Assembly: GCA_905147135.1 (NCBI GenBank)
Contig: LR990049.1
Coordinates: 8,697,428 to 8,761,427, forward strand
Reading direction: 5' to 3'
DNA: 64,000 nucleotides
Source of the DNA: Blastobasis lacticolella
Taxonomy: Eukaryota; Arthropoda; Insecta; Lepidoptera; Blastobasidae
The notes beneath the pieces were generated by a model. The model searched no databases, was not told the DNA's origin, and saw only the letters and a list, made by a program, of their open reading frames with translations. Positions within the stretch are counted from its first letter, which is position 1; every line of letters begins with the position of its first letter. Below, in pieces: positions 11,736-23,089 of this stretch. A program made the translations under genes and the position numbers.

Positions 11736-11987
11736 TCACCAATCGACATATTATGTAAACAGGTGGTTGCGCGGTATAACCTACATTTCTGTTTCTTTAT
11801 TTTTATTTTTATTGGCTGGGGATCGGACTCGGGGCACTGACGCTCTCAAAGACGACGTGTCTGTCGCACTCATTCTATTGCTCTATTGCTTTGTCTTCAT
11901 CCAGGCAATGAATGAAGACTTTTATCAAAATCGCTAAAAACGAGACAATTTTTTAAATTATCCAGAGGCAACTATAGATTCCAAACA

Positions 11988-12374
11988 TAATGAGCAGTTT
12001 TCCAATATGTATCTAAAGCATTCCTAACCACTCACTAGATGGCGCCCCCCGACATTTTTGGTAAAAGATTATCGCTTGAAATAGGTTCTTAGCAAACAGG
12101 ATATTAACACTGGGTACGTTGTGTTGGATAATATTGTATTTGTCAATAGTTTTCAACCATTTTAGAGGTTGTAATAATAATGTAACATAGTGCCAACTTC
12201 TATAAATATTTCTTTTTACATTTCGATCAACCATTAACCATTTTTAAGTTTAGTATTAGTTGGCTGCATGAAATCATACAGATTTAAAAAAAAAGATTAC
12301 CAAAATTGTAGGAGCGCCATCTATTGATGCTTCTTGAAACCAACTATCAATACCTACTGGAAAACTCCTCATTA
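11988..12374. mobile_element. TIR element of ~387 bp, no ORF
   Basis: The left end taatgagcagttttccaata and the right end (reverse complement taatgaggagttttccagta) match. A second paired segment follows inside: actagatggcgcc ... atttttggtaaaaga against caatagatggcgctcc ... attttggtaatcttt. The arms are about 90 bp and imperfect. It is a non-autonomous DNA transposon with no transposase remnant. Confidence 0.7.
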
Positions 12375-13599
12375 GACCAAGAGTAACCTGCAACCAGCTT
12401 GCTTTTATATTAGAAAATGCTCTCAGCAACACGAGTCAAACAATCCAGTCGTCGATGCACTATACACTTATATATTTAGTTGAGCGTCCGAGAGTCGGGC
12501 AAGTTGAATATTAACCAAGGACTCGGATTAAGTGTACTGTGGAAATTGAAACATGTCGGCAGTTAATTGTGACTAGAGCCCTGGTCACACTGCCTCTGAG
12601 CAATTTGGAACTTGGCAACACCCCGAGTTAAGTTCGCAACCAATCTATTGTACGTTATTGATTTCTGTTGGCAGTCACCATGCTAATCGTTAATTGATCG
12701 TGTACATATTTCACAGTGTACGTGACTTACCTTCGCAGGGTCGACTGTTAGATGGATAATTAAAAGGGGAAATTAAAATCCTTGTACTTACACATAGTTT
12801 TTTAAGAATTACTAACAATAAACAATATGGGGATTATACTTATGTAAATCTGTATATTTTTAGCCTGAATAAACTAATCAATATATTATTATTCGTTGTT
12901 TTAACTATAAAATTGAAGATATTTTTACAATAAAAGTGGTTAAAACAGGCCAGAACCACCTCACACCATGAGAAAGAATCAGTAAAGTAAATGCAATACG
13001 TTTATTCCACTCAGACACACGGCACAATGACAAAAATATAAAATAAAAAAATAAAAAAGCAATATAAATAGACGAAAACAGATACACTTTAATGTCATTA
13101 CCTGTGCCATGTGGAGAGTGCAACGGGGCCACACTCAGCATACTCATTATATTCGCCGTGTCGCTGGTGTTCAGCCCTATCAGGCTAATGAAGTTTACAA
13201 GCAGCCTGTTTCTTGCCCTAAATATAAATAGGTAAACTTTTGGAATTCTTTATATGTATGTAGTATATACTGAGAATGTTTATTTCAATCATAATAAACC
13301 TGTGCTTTGAGCGAACTACGCCTAATTCCCATACTTACTCAGGTTACCGAGAGACATCAAAGACTGGTAATTATCCGGAAATCGATCTATTAAAAGCCAT
13401 ACAGAAATTAATAATTAATTCTGTAATTACGCCAGTTATTGGCGTCTTGTATTAATTAGTTGGATGTATAGATATCTAGTAAAATAATTGTATTGGTTTA
13501 GAAAATATTAATATTGGTACATAACCTACCAGTCAGTATATAGAACTGCGTACAAAACAAGGATCGGTAAAGTTGTTTTAATCTGATTGCATCTAATAT
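12375..13599. other. No gene recognised
   Basis: AT-rich DNA. The 12905-13147 minus frame is hydrophobic by base composition only. A 26-bp word at 12544-12569 repeats one at 9814-9839. Confidence 0.4.
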
Positions 13600-13865
13600 T
13601 ATAAAGGGAACTCTATAATAATTGGTTGTCGGTTTGTTTGTTTGTAATGGATAAACTCAAGAAGTCTGATTTTGAAAGTTCTTTCACTAATAAGCCACTT
13701 TTAATCCCGGAAAAATAATAGGGTCCCGCGTGCGTAGGGCGGTTTTGAGGTCTCCTATTGGTCGGGCGACGTCCGTCGTACGACCATGGTCGCACGACCG
13801 TTGTCAAAACGGGGGTAAAAACCATTAGTAAGGCTTTTTTTTATTTATTTTTTATTATTAAAAGG
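13600..13865. repeat. Composite repeat: Helitron-like head plus a partial palindrome
   Basis: 13600-13720 (attataaagggaactctata, then gtttgtttgtttgtaatgg and ttctttcactaataagccac) resembles the Helitron-like copy at 22615. 13738-13815 (ttttgaggtctcctattggt, gggcgacgtccgtcgtacga, ccatggtcgcacgaccgttg) resembles the palindromic MITE at 15162-15271. Confidence 0.45.
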
Positions 13866-13925
13866 CTTTGCATTTGACCTCAACTAACCTGATGGAAAGC
13901 GACGATGAGGTCGAAGATGTAGTAT
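13866..13925 (-). mobile_element. 3' UTR fragment of the 20.5-kb LINE family
   Basis: tttgcatttgacctcaacta, acctgatggaaagcgacgat and gaggtcgaagatg match the 3' end next to the poly-A of the LINE at 20514-21402. Only the tail is present. Confidence 0.55.
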
Positions 13926-14069
13926 GAAGACTAGTATTTAATATATCAAATATGATATTATCATGTAGCGTTGTCTTTGTAAAATTAATATTTTTATATA
14001 ATACCTTGTCGCTTACCCAATATGCAGGACTACGTAATGAAATGGCTCTCTGTTTGTGTGTCCATATTA

Positions 14070-14104
14070 ACGCACTTCATACTTGGGGTAAGTATGAAGT
14101 GCGT
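14070..14104. repeat. Perfect 15-bp hairpin, 5-nt loop
   Basis: acgcacttcatactt (14070-14084), loop ggggt, aagtatgaagtgcgt (14090-14104). The outer words gtgtccatatt and gcgatggacac also pair loosely, so this is probably the centre of a short MITE spanning about 14056-14125. Confidence 0.8.
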
Positions 14105-14235
14105 TCATTCTGCGATGGACACTATATTGGGGTCAGATGAAAATTTAAATATTATGCTCGTTTTTCCATCGCTTTGATTCCACTTCTCATGATCACTTTT
14201 TAATTAAAGGGTAATGATTTTCAGTCATTTTTTTT

Positions 14236-14490
14236 GGCCGTGTGGTGTCCAGAAAAGTAGAATAGCACCAACCCAGCACTCGTGGGTGTCGTACAAGGCG
14301 ACTAATGTTTTCGAGGCAAAAGATCTAGAGTCTCCGTAGGCTGTAAAATAGACAGCAGCGTTTTCCATTGCTATATCTATAACACTGCGATTTCCAACCG
14401 CCTGCCAAGCGTGGAGATTATGGCAATAACATCCCCTTTCGTGGGAAAGGCCTTAAGTCCTGCAGTGGAATGTTATGGGCTGTGTGATGA
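14236..14490 (+). repeat. Dispersed repeat family ending cctgcagtgga
   Basis: It starts gccgtgtggtgtccagaaaa, contains gtcgtacaaggcgactaatg and cctgccaagcgtggagatta, and ends gtcctgcagtggaatgttat, gggctgtgtgatga. Near full-length copies are at 35237-35497 (plus) and 43300-43476 and 45264-45522 (minus); partial copies are at 21566 and 24757. The conserved 3' end with a gatga tail suggests a LINE 3' end or a SINE, by inference. Confidence 0.7.
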
Positions 14491-14534
14491 TTTTCAGAAA
14501 GTAATCGTAATGTTATACCTATGATATATCACTC

Positions 14535-14750
14535 TCGGACTCCATTTGGCTTTTGTTGAATAGTGTACCGATAAGCGCGCTCATTTGTGCCCGACTCGTA
14601 GAAATAAATCCTCAAGAAACAGGTGAAAAGGTTTTTACGAGGTGGGTGGGAACGCGTGGGTGATGCGCCTGGTATTGCAAACGTCCATAGGCTGCGGTGA
14701 CTGATTACCATCAGACAGGCTATGTTATAATCTTGTTTGCCTCCTTATTG
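14535..14750 (-). repeat. Dispersed repeat, inverted copy of the 17485 family
   Basis: Read on the minus strand it has ggcaaacaagattataacat, cctgtctgatggtaatcagt and cgtttgcaataccaggcgca. This matches 17485-17710, including the aaaacctttt-like end. Confidence 0.6.
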
Positions 14751-15161
14751 GTATAAAAAAATCCATGATTGGCGCAAGAACATGGACTGCATAGGTATGA
14801 AGTAATTACTTGAAAAAATAAGGCGCTGTCTCATCTGGTTACGAAAAACATTTACGAACATGGATTGCGAAAGGGAACTTATTCACACATTCAAACGGAT
14901 TTCGTAGCATATAATAAATATCGCATACATCCCAAGGATGCTTTGTTGTAGAAAAATATTTTTAATCTCTCTACACAATAAAAATAATACTTATTTTTAG
15001 CTAGCTAACCGTTCTCTATTTGTCACATATACGTGCGTAGACGGATTACGCAGTCGGATTTAATTCTCCCACACGATAAATCTAAAAATATCTAAGTAAG
15101 TAGGTGTGATGGAAGCTGATACGGAACAGTGTTGCAATGTATATCGTTGTTGTTCCGTTCT

Positions 15162-15271
15162 AGGCGCTGTTCTGATTGGCAACGGTCGTGCGACGGGCGG
15201 TTTTGACGTCTCCCATTGGTCGCGCGACGTCGACCATGGCCGCACGACCATTGCCAATTAGGACAGCGCCT
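15162..15271. mobile_element. Palindromic MITE (~110 bp)
   Basis: The left arm starts aggcgctgttctgattggca and the right arm (reverse complement) aggcgctgtcctaattggca. They continue through acggtcgtgcg/atggtcgtgcg, about 31 bp. Related half copies lie at 47239-47305 and 13738-13815. No ORF of its own. Confidence 0.8.
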
Positions 15272-15329
15272 CAATGTTAAAATTGAAAGCGATTAATCGA
15301 GAATTAATATCACCATTATTTTACCCTTA

Positions 15330-15713
15330 AAAATGTATAAATGCGAAAGTTTGTGAGATGCTTGTTACTGGTTCCAGAAATTATTGAATAGATTTTTGGG
15401 AAATTTTGCAGCATACTCAATACTCATGGTATCCGAGAACAATACAGGGGCTTGAAAAACTGCCCGAATTTTAACGAAGTCACTCCAATAAACTATTAAT
15501 GTCTATAAAAGATACGATATAGTAGTAACATAGTATAAATCAAAGTCGCTTCCCGCCGTCTGTCCTTATGTACGCTTAGTATTTTTAGAATTTTAGCGCG
15601 GTTTTTAACAATAGATGATGCGAAAGGTTTATAGGCAAGAAAATAATTCTTTCAAATAAAGGGTAGGTATGGGTAAAGTAGGTGTATGCGAACGAAGTCG
15701 CGCTGGACCACTA
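15330..15713 (+). mobile_element. Helitron-like non-autonomous element
   Basis: It carries words common to several copies in the window (caaagtcgcttcccgccgtc, gtccttatgtacgcttagta, gggtaggtatgggtaaagta). It ends in a small hairpin, gcgaacgaagtcgc, followed about 10 nt later by CTAGT. A hairpin 10-12 nt before CTRR is the known Helitron 3' signature. There is no Rep/helicase ORF. Confidence 0.5.
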
Positions 15714-16202
15714 GTTGAAGATATAAAAAGCTGTAAAAGAATTAGACAAAAACAACACCATCGGTATTCATTTACAAGTAGTCTGGCAATTTCCGACGCA
15801 CACCCACTCTCTGTGCTCGATACTGTCCCGTTAATCTAGGTATAATGATGTCCAATTCCGTTGTCAGAGCGTGTATTCCCCAGCGAGGCAGTTAGGTGCG
15901 ATTAGTTAGGTACATAATTACACATTCCATTTGTCCGGGTAATCCAGCGGTAATCGGACGCTGGTTGATAAGGGTCGCTCTCCAGCCTTAGGTGTGATAC
16001 CTCTGTCCACTCCGACTGAGGGGCTCACACGTTCATCTAACGGTCTCGAGTGTTCCCTTTGACTGTTAGATTCTGTTTTGTGTGGCAAATAGTGATAGTG
16101 ATTGGTATCTTTGAATTGAATTGAAAATTCTTACGTCAGTATATTGAACAAGCGAAGTTACGCTATAAGTACCTAGTTTAACCACACGTTTTAACCATAT
16201 CT

Positions 16203-16262
16203 ATTTAGGCATTTGACCATCATATCACCTGACGGGAAGCGATGATGAAATGAGCAGGAAAC
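16203..16262 (-). mobile_element. 3' UTR fragment of the 20.5-kb LINE family
   Basis: ggcatttgaccatcatatca, then cctgacgggaagcgatgatg. Same tail as at 20540-20590. Confidence 0.5.
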
Positions 16263-16650
16263 GGCGAAGGGGATAGTCTAAATGAAAATTGAGCGTATAC
16301 TAGAAAATAACCACAGAATTCACGTCAAAAGAAAATATCTTTATTTTTCCTTTCATAAACGTACTCCAGAAAACTTGTGCCCCAAAAGATGTGTACATTT
16401 GAAAGCTTTATACTTCTAAAGTTTAAAACTTAGAAAAATGTAAGTTATATTGCTGTGAAGATCCATCCGGCGACAATACAAAAATATATGTTTGACCTTC
16501 CCCCCCACCTCCCGTTATGATGTGTTAGACCGAGGAAGTGAGGACTGCAAATGAAGTGTCGTGCCTTTTAGTACAACTCCCGTTAGCATCAAAACTCCTT
16601 GTTGGATTTGATGGCAAAAATCAGAATTTATTAGATTAAGCCAAGCGATG

Positions 16651-16746
16651 CACCAAATTCTTAAACATGTTTAAGAATTATGTTTGACCTTTTTGTATTA
16701 CGTTTTTTGTTTAAGTATGAACTTAAATACGTTTAAGAATTTGGTG
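16651..16746. mobile_element. 96-bp palindromic MITE
   Basis: caccaaattcttaaac at 16651 is exactly inverted at 16731-16746. Inner stretches of the two arms (catgtttaagaat; gtttaagtatgaacttaaa) also pair in part. Confidence 0.65.
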
Positions 16747-16969
16747 TAAGCCACTTACACCCAAAGGAAATTTTAAGAGAAAGAAGAAGAAATGATTGAT
16801 TTAATAAAAACATATTAGCAAACACGCAAATGGCGACACCGAAACTTAGAAAGAAAATAATAGTAAAAATTAAAGGAGTTATTCCTGTTAAACCACATTC
16901 AGATGTGGAGAGACAATGTCTTCATCGTTTGAGAAAAAAAAGAAGCCCAAATTAAGAACACCAGTTCAA

Positions 16970-17060
16970 ACCAGGTGCTCTATTTTTGAATAGATCGTCT
17001 CGATTTGAACGGTTTCCAATATTGATTTTCGGCACGAAAACTTTAATAGATATACCCCCT
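16970..17060. repeat. Half copy of the 39.8-kb palindrome family
   Basis: gctctatttttgaatagatc, ttgaacggtttccaatattg and attttcggcacgaaaacttt match the left arm of the hairpin element at 39828-39990. Confidence 0.5.
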
Positions 17061-17484
17061 GGTTGGCGAAAATGCCGAGCGACGAATCCAAAAGTGGACT
17101 ATTTCTACTTCGCAGCCATGTTATTTCTAGGTGCCTTGTAAAAGAAACTAAACATGAAGCCAGTGTTTCCATGTAGGTATACGAACTTTTTCGATCTCAG
17201 TTAATATGTGACGTACATAGATTAATAAATTTGGTTGATTCACGGTACGTAGATGGCATGGACTCTGGGCTGTGCTCTGTGATTCCAGGGGAAAGACATT
17301 TGCTACTTTTAGTACACGTTCTAATAGATAAAAAATTGTCGAACCTTTATTTTTTGACCAAAGGTAAAAACTTGGCACAGGAGTCAAAATAAGCCGATTA
17401 ATATTGGTAGCCTATTATTTTTTTTGTTTGTTAAATATTTGATTCAATATTTATGAATTTTGAATTTTTTTTTTATATCACTAT

Positions 17485-17710
17485 AAGGTGGCAAACAAGC
17501 TTGCGGCCTGCCTGATGGTAAGCAGTCGTCACTTATGGACGTTTGCAATACCAGGGGCATCACCAACGCGTTGCCGACCCCGCAAAAACCTTTTAACCTC
17601 TTTCTTAAAGAACTCCATGGAGTTGAACAACATGTTGTACTCTCCAGGGAAAATCTCTCCAGGTAGTTAATTCCACAACCTTAGTGTACGTGGGAGAAAG
17701 TTCCTTTGGA
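17485..17710 (+). repeat. Dispersed repeat (caagcttgcggcctgcctg family)
   Basis: gcaaacaagcttgcggcctg, cctgatggtaagcagtcgtc, then cgtttgcaataccaggggca, accaacgcgttgccgacccc. Copies are at 14535 and 19745 (inverted), 44882 and 49510, with a related head at 8262. The 60-codon plus frame inside it is not a gene. Confidence 0.65.
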
Positions 17711-18125
17711 ACCGCACAGTTCTCGACCAATTCAATATACAAGTCGATTTATGTTAATGTAATCTTAAGTGTATACTGTATAATGTATGAATTTACCTAT
17801 TAAATAATAACAGCACACTTTCAGGCTTTATTTGAGTACACAAACAGTATTACCTTTCGAATATTTTTTGGTATCTAAACATTTAAAGGTTAACCATTAA
17901 CATTTGCTTATATTGTAGTATTTGCTTTAATAGTGTAGCTTGTTTAACTTCAAACATATTCTCTCTTAGATTTTAAAATTATATCTCGTTCTTCGTTAGA
18001 TTCTAAAACGATATTATTGAAAGTTATTTCCATCCGATCTCCCTACACAAATGTTCCAAAAGTCCAAAAGATAGAGAGCGCTTGAGTTTTATCGGAGTCA
18101 GAGCAAACTCGTGAACAGCTACTAG
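17711..18125. other. No gene recognised
   Basis: AT-rich sequence without a supported feature. Confidence 0.45.
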
Positions 18126-18764
18126 TCATCCACGTGAATAAAATAGTTTGGAACGACAGTTCTCCTGTTTGCTGGGAGAAAACAGGGGATAATTAATTTC
18201 ATCGAGGCAACAATGGAATAAGAGCACAATGTTGTCTATCTGTGTGTGGAGCACGCGGCAGGTAGCGCCGCGACAGCTGGCCGCTGCGAATAATTCTGGA
18301 GCAATTTTATCGCCACAAACTGCACCAGTCATCTGCCACCCGCTCTGTTCGCTTCCATCTGCACCATGCAAATTCGCGAGATGTTTTATGTTTGCATTCC
18401 CAGTTTGTCGGCTTTCCGGGACGAATTTAAAGTGAATGGGGCACACCGCACGTGGAGCCGTATATGGGACGGGGTAGCTGGGTTGTTATAAATGAGTTGG
18501 TGGGATTCTTCGGCTGCCATAAACCGGCCGACAAAGGCGCGAAGGCTCGGATATTGTGCAGTGTTGGCCACGGGTCGGCAAACATCGGCGGCACGACCCC
18601 CTCATTCGCTCGCGTTTGTTATCATAATCCCTTTTGGCACATTCTCGTCATGTACTCGCCGCGACTCCGCATTCCTTCACTCTTCTCCATTATTTGTTTC
18701 ACTTTCGCCCGCGTTACGTTCTGCTCATTGTGACGGGATTCCGCAAATCCGCAAATATAATTGA
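18126..18764. other. GC-richer unique block, function unknown
   Basis: Several frames overlap on both strands here (106 aa minus, 93 and 90 aa plus), which is what GC-rich sequence gives by chance. None shows a domain. The block matches no repeat in the window. It may be conserved regulatory DNA or an unrecognised exon; I cannot tell. Confidence 0.3.
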
Positions 18765-19282
18765 ATCCCAATATTACGTTTTTCGTCCGAGCGAACTTGA
18801 TTCTATTTCGAACACGTTTCTCTTCTGCTCGCAATATGGTATCAGATCTTGTTCTTCTATTAGCTCGGTGATGGAAAAAGCTAAAATTTGCAGTTTGCAT
18901 AGAAAGTGCGCTAGCCTTTACTTATTGATTTTGAAAGCAAAAACTATATCTCCACTCAGGACTTTGCATCTTCTAAACAAGGATAGCTGAAATTTAATTT
19001 TTTAACTTGGATACCTTTTATTAAATTACACTCGGCGTGGTATGTTATTTTTTCATATCGTTTGAATTACACGTAAAATGCTATTATGTGTCAACAAGGG
19101 AGCCCTGAGAGGATGTTAATCCAATCCGCTACTTTGCGGGAGAATAACGAAACACCGACACTCCCAAGAGTTTAAACTAATTTTCCCCTTTTCTTAGTGT
19201 TAAGTGCATGTGTTAGTTATCTTTTGAGGAGCGTTATCGCTTTGATAAGTAAAGAGACTTTTTATAGGTACTTACAACCTAT
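18765..19282. other. No gene recognised
   Basis: The 118-aa plus frame (18634-18990) opposes a 92-aa minus frame (18622-18900), and neither has a motif. No repeat recognised. Confidence 0.35.
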
Positions 19283-19365
19283 TGCATCTTAGCGTTAATA
19301 TCCCGGTTATGCTCTCGAGGACGTGGTCCGCCTTGACCACGATCCAGGATTTGGCGATCAGGTAA
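19283..19365 (-). mobile_element. Fragment of the SINE/RTE shared 3' tail
   Basis: catcttagcgttaatatccc, ggttatgctctcgaggacgt and ccttgaccacgatccaggat. This equals the tail of the SINE copies at 39142 and 52821; the head is missing. Confidence 0.6.
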
Positions 19366-19744
19366 TTATTTACAACCTATTGCAATATATAAGGCAAGTC
19401 AAACATTTTTTAATTAGGAAAACATAGGTACTTACAGTTTTGTTATTAAAGACGTTGAGTGCCAGATGCGCCTATAAGATACAAAAACAACAGATTTTCT
19501 ATTGTTATATATTTTCTTGGCACTCAACTTTTCTTTGTCCTATCATTCAAGCAGACAAAAATACGCAGGCATTCAAGAAGAGTTATCAACAACGTGGCAA
19601 TATCTTTGTTCTTTGAACAGGTGGCGGTAGGCTTGGTGACAGAATTAATCGTCCGTCTGGACGTCGCAGACTTGAAAGAGAGAGAAGCATATTGATCTGT
19701 AGATACAGACTTCCAATTTATACTAGCAGTAAAGATGCAGAAGT

Positions 19745-19850
19745 AAAAATGTGGTGTGTTTCCTAGTGCTGGTGTTGCTGATGTCCATAGACGGCGGTGA
19801 CCACTTTCCATCAGGTGGCACGCATACCTGTTTGTCTGCCGTATTACATA
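19745..19850 (-). repeat. Dispersed repeat, inverted copy of the 17485 family
   Basis: On the minus strand: cggcagacaaacaggtatgc, cacctgatggaaagtggtca, ccgccgtctatggacatcag. Ends near aaatgtggtg. Confidence 0.55.
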
Positions 19851-20513
19851 AAAAATATATATGAATAGAATACAGTACACAAATCGCGAGACTGTCATGT
19901 GACAATTATGAAGAGCGAGAGCGGAATTTGAAATCCGCATCCCTATAGAAGTTTAAGGAACCTAAGCGTATTATCAAATGAGTTTTGAACTGGATTTCGC
20001 TTCAACTCTATTAAAAGTTACCAACGTGGAGCGACACCTCGCTGTCGCTACTCCCGGTACAACGTTCTCTGCATCATGTGCAATTTCGGAACACAGTTCG
20101 AAACCAAAAATAGTATTGAAATTACTGAATTAAGATAATTTTTACACGTCATTCCAGCCGGCGGACGGGTTGTCAACCCCTATTCTGGATAATACTAAAA
20201 TTAGTCCTGTATTTATTTGGTAAACTGATTAAAGAAGACTACTCACTAATTTGATGACTCGGAACGTTTTATATTTATAAAAATAGTTACTTTTAGGCTG
20301 AGCCTTTTGGACTCTTTTGGTGATCGGCACTAACTGTTAAAAATGTCATTACGTCAGATCATCGATACATTTTTTAACTGTAACAGGTCCATAGATGATA
20401 CATATTTAGATTTTTTTTATTAGTGGGTACTCTATGAACGGTACTGAAGCCCAGACTGTATTTTTTTATTAGTCTATATCTTGGCCGTGCTTAACTCCGA
20501 ACCTACTTAATGA

Positions 20514-21402
20514 GTTTTTTTTTATTTTTTTTATTACAAGCAAGGCAGGCATTTGACCGCCATCTCACCTGTTGGTAAGTGACGATGCGGCCGAAGATGA
20601 AGCATGCCCGTCTTGGAACAGCCTATTCACTCTAGCCTTAAAGGCATCCAGATTATATTGATCAGGGAACACACTCGCAGGCAAAGCGTTCCATTCCTTA
20701 GCCGTACGCATTATAAAGGTCGAGCCAAAGCGGTTCGTGCGTATGGCTGGAAGATCCACGACATAAGGATGAATTGCTCGCCCGGATCGCGTTTCCCGAT
20801 GGCGGAAAGGGGCCGGCGGAATGAGGTCGTGCCGCTGCTTCGCACACTCTCCGAAATGTAATCTGTAGAAGACCGACAGACGCGCAACCCTACGCCGATG
20901 TTCGAGGCTCTGCAGCCTAGCCTTAATCAACCGCCGGTCACAAATTAGCTTCTTTGCACGTTTTTCCACCGAATCCAAAGCCGCCAGTTGATATTTAGCT
21001 GATCCATCCCAGAGGTGGCAGCAGTACTCCATGCAGGACCGCACTTGTGCTTGATATAACTGAAGCAACTGCTTAGAAGTGAAGTACCGCCTAACCTTCG
21101 AGAGGATACCAAGTTTTTTTGCTGCAGTCTTTGCCTTGGATTCGATGACCAAAGTTGAGATTTGAAGATAACTCAACACCAAGAAGCTGTAGGTTGTCGG
21201 TAATTTCCACAGGAACATCCCGAAATGTTGGAGTAAGATTGAATGGACTCCTTTTGGCGGAAAACAAACACGCCTGAGTTTTGGTTGCGTTGAACGCCAC
21301 CAGATTGGCTTCGCCCCAATCAGAAATTGCCTTGAGAGCTATGTCCAAACGACATAATAACTTCGAGGTAGGATACTGGATACTTTTTATCCCGCAATTC
21401 AT
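20514..21402 (-). mobile_element. 5'-truncated LINE, reverse transcriptase C-terminus
   Basis: The minus frame 20565-21218 (~200 relevant codons) reads QVRSCMEYCCHLWDGSAK, LDSVEKRAKKLICD, RVARLSVFYRLHFGECA, RTAKEWNALPASVFPD and FKARVNRLFQDG, the C-terminal domain of a Jockey/CR1-type RT. The upstream part (WGEANLVAFNATKTQACLFS, then LLGVELSSNLNFGHRI at 21140-21340) is in another frame, so there is a frameshift near 21140. The catalytic YADD region is missing because the copy is truncated near 21402. The 3' end has a poly-A (plus-strand T run at ~20514-20533). Fragments of the same family are at 13866, 16203, 35028, 40055 and 46589. Confidence 0.9.
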
Positions 21403-21479
21403 CCCGGTTCAAAAGCACCTTTTTTATAAGAGTGCTTCACCGCAGACCACAGTGTCGTTTAATACGAGACATACCAAAC

Positions 21480-21522
21480 ATCCTGTACTCCTCGCGAACG
21501 AAGTCGCGGGCACAGCTAGTAT
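21480..21522 (+). mobile_element. Helitron-like 3' terminus
   Basis: ctcgcgaacgaagtcgcggg contains a short stem (cgcga/tcgcg), and gcacagctagt follows. A hairpin about 10 nt before a terminal CTAGT fits a Helitron-type 3' end. The rest of the element is not resolved. Confidence 0.45.
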
Positions 21523-21565
21523 AATAAATCAGAAAATAGCAGCATTGTGTTCTGTTGAATATTTT

Positions 21566-21665
21566 CAACGCTGCGGTCTCCAACCCGCCTGCCAAGCGTG
21601 GAGATTACGGCAATGCCTTTCACTAATGTGGAGGAGGCCCAAGTCCAGCTATGGACTGTTATGAG
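21566..21665 (+). repeat. Partial copy of the 14236 repeat family
   Basis: aacgctgcggtctccaaccc, gcctgccaagcgtggagatt, then gtccagctatggactgttat. Only the 3' half is present. Confidence 0.6.
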
Positions 21666-21669
21666 GTGT

Positions 21670-22614
21670 TGGTTGATGTGACTACAAGAAACCCTGGTAG
21701 ACTAAAGGCAAGACGGTCCGACGATATCACCTAGGTGGCCGGAAAGATGTGGATGATGGAGACTTCCTGTCCATCAGTCTATAAGTTGGGGAGGCATATG
21801 TCCAAAGTTGAAGTGAAGAATGAAGAATAAGAAGGTTGATGTGAGTCACCTTTAGATGATATGTTTAAGACTAATCTCACCGAAATAGGATTCCACAATT
21901 TTCACTTCTATCACATAGATACACTGTAAAATAACTAGCCCGTAGAGAAACAATTACTTACGTCGGTTTGCCTTTTATGTGGAGCACGTATCGATATAAT
22001 ATGTATGTTGTTTCCTCTAATTACTTTAGGAGGGCAGTAGTCGGAAACCCGTTAATTGCGGCTCTAACACCCGGGAACATGACTTAAACCTTTGCCCGCC
22101 CAGATTATTTTATATTATTAATCACATTCGTTAACATGCAGCCTCGTTGAGGCTAACTTAGTTTGCCCTGTTTTTGTTTGTTCATTTAATAGTTTATTAT
22201 AATAGATTTTCTCTGGTGAAGGGTGGCGCTCGTGATACCACAGCGTATCGTATTTCATATTTTCAATTTATGCTGAGAGTAATTCGGGCAGATTACTTGA
22301 CGCCAAATAAGCATTAAAATTTTATACACTTCGAACCTCCAAAACGATCATAACGCGCTTATGACAGGCTGTAAAAAGGCAGCAACAACATTTTTTCCAA
22401 TTTATCTTAACAACTTGTTTTTATAACTCAATATCTAAGAAAGCGTTACGATAATAGATTTACACACCAATTATAACTTTTATGAGACACCGCTTTCGCT
22501 TATCAGAAAATTTGTTTTGGCCAGAGATGTGAGTTGGCTTCCACCGTATTTTCTATCTGTAGGTACCTTATATTATGAAGCTTAACGTAGTCTACAATTT
22601 ATCTGTACTTCTGT
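21670..22614. other. No gene recognised
   Basis: AT-rich DNA, no coding frame or repeat that I can support. Confidence 0.45.
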
Positions 22615-22960
22615 ACTAACATTATAAAGAGGAAAAGGTAATATGTTTGTGAGTTTGTATGTAGGCGGTAATTTCCGCAATTATTGAACCGACTTTCAAT
22701 ATGCCTTTATTATTAGGAAGCTACATTATTTCTGAGAAACATAGGCTACTTTTCATCTCAAAAAGTAATAGGATATAATAGGATAGGAGCCCGCGGGATT
22801 GTTGAATGTTTACAATGTTAATTGATTTTGATACAATGATCACGTGCAACCGTGGGGGATTGCTAGTCGTGTCATAAAATGCATGCTTATTATTTTCAAA
22901 CTCATTTCTTGAAACGATGGTTTCGGTGAAAATAATTCGATTGGGGTCATAAAAATCTTT
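22615..22960. mobile_element. Helitron-like or other non-autonomous repeat
   Basis: attataaagaggaaaaggta, gtttgtgagtttgtatgtag, ttattgaaccgactttcaat, gaagctacattatttctgag and catctcaaaaagtaatagga follow the order of a common lepidopteran non-autonomous repeat, judged from memory. A partial relative is at 13600. The class assignment is weak. Confidence 0.35.
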
Positions 22961-23089
22961 GAGCTTAACCTCCAAGGGAATTTCGTTTCATGTTATCGAA
23001 TCTTTTACATTTTAAATTATATAGCTACTTCGTATTTCATTGTGCGCGCTTGCGTGCACTGGATCCATGCATTGAGAATTCAATTGTAG

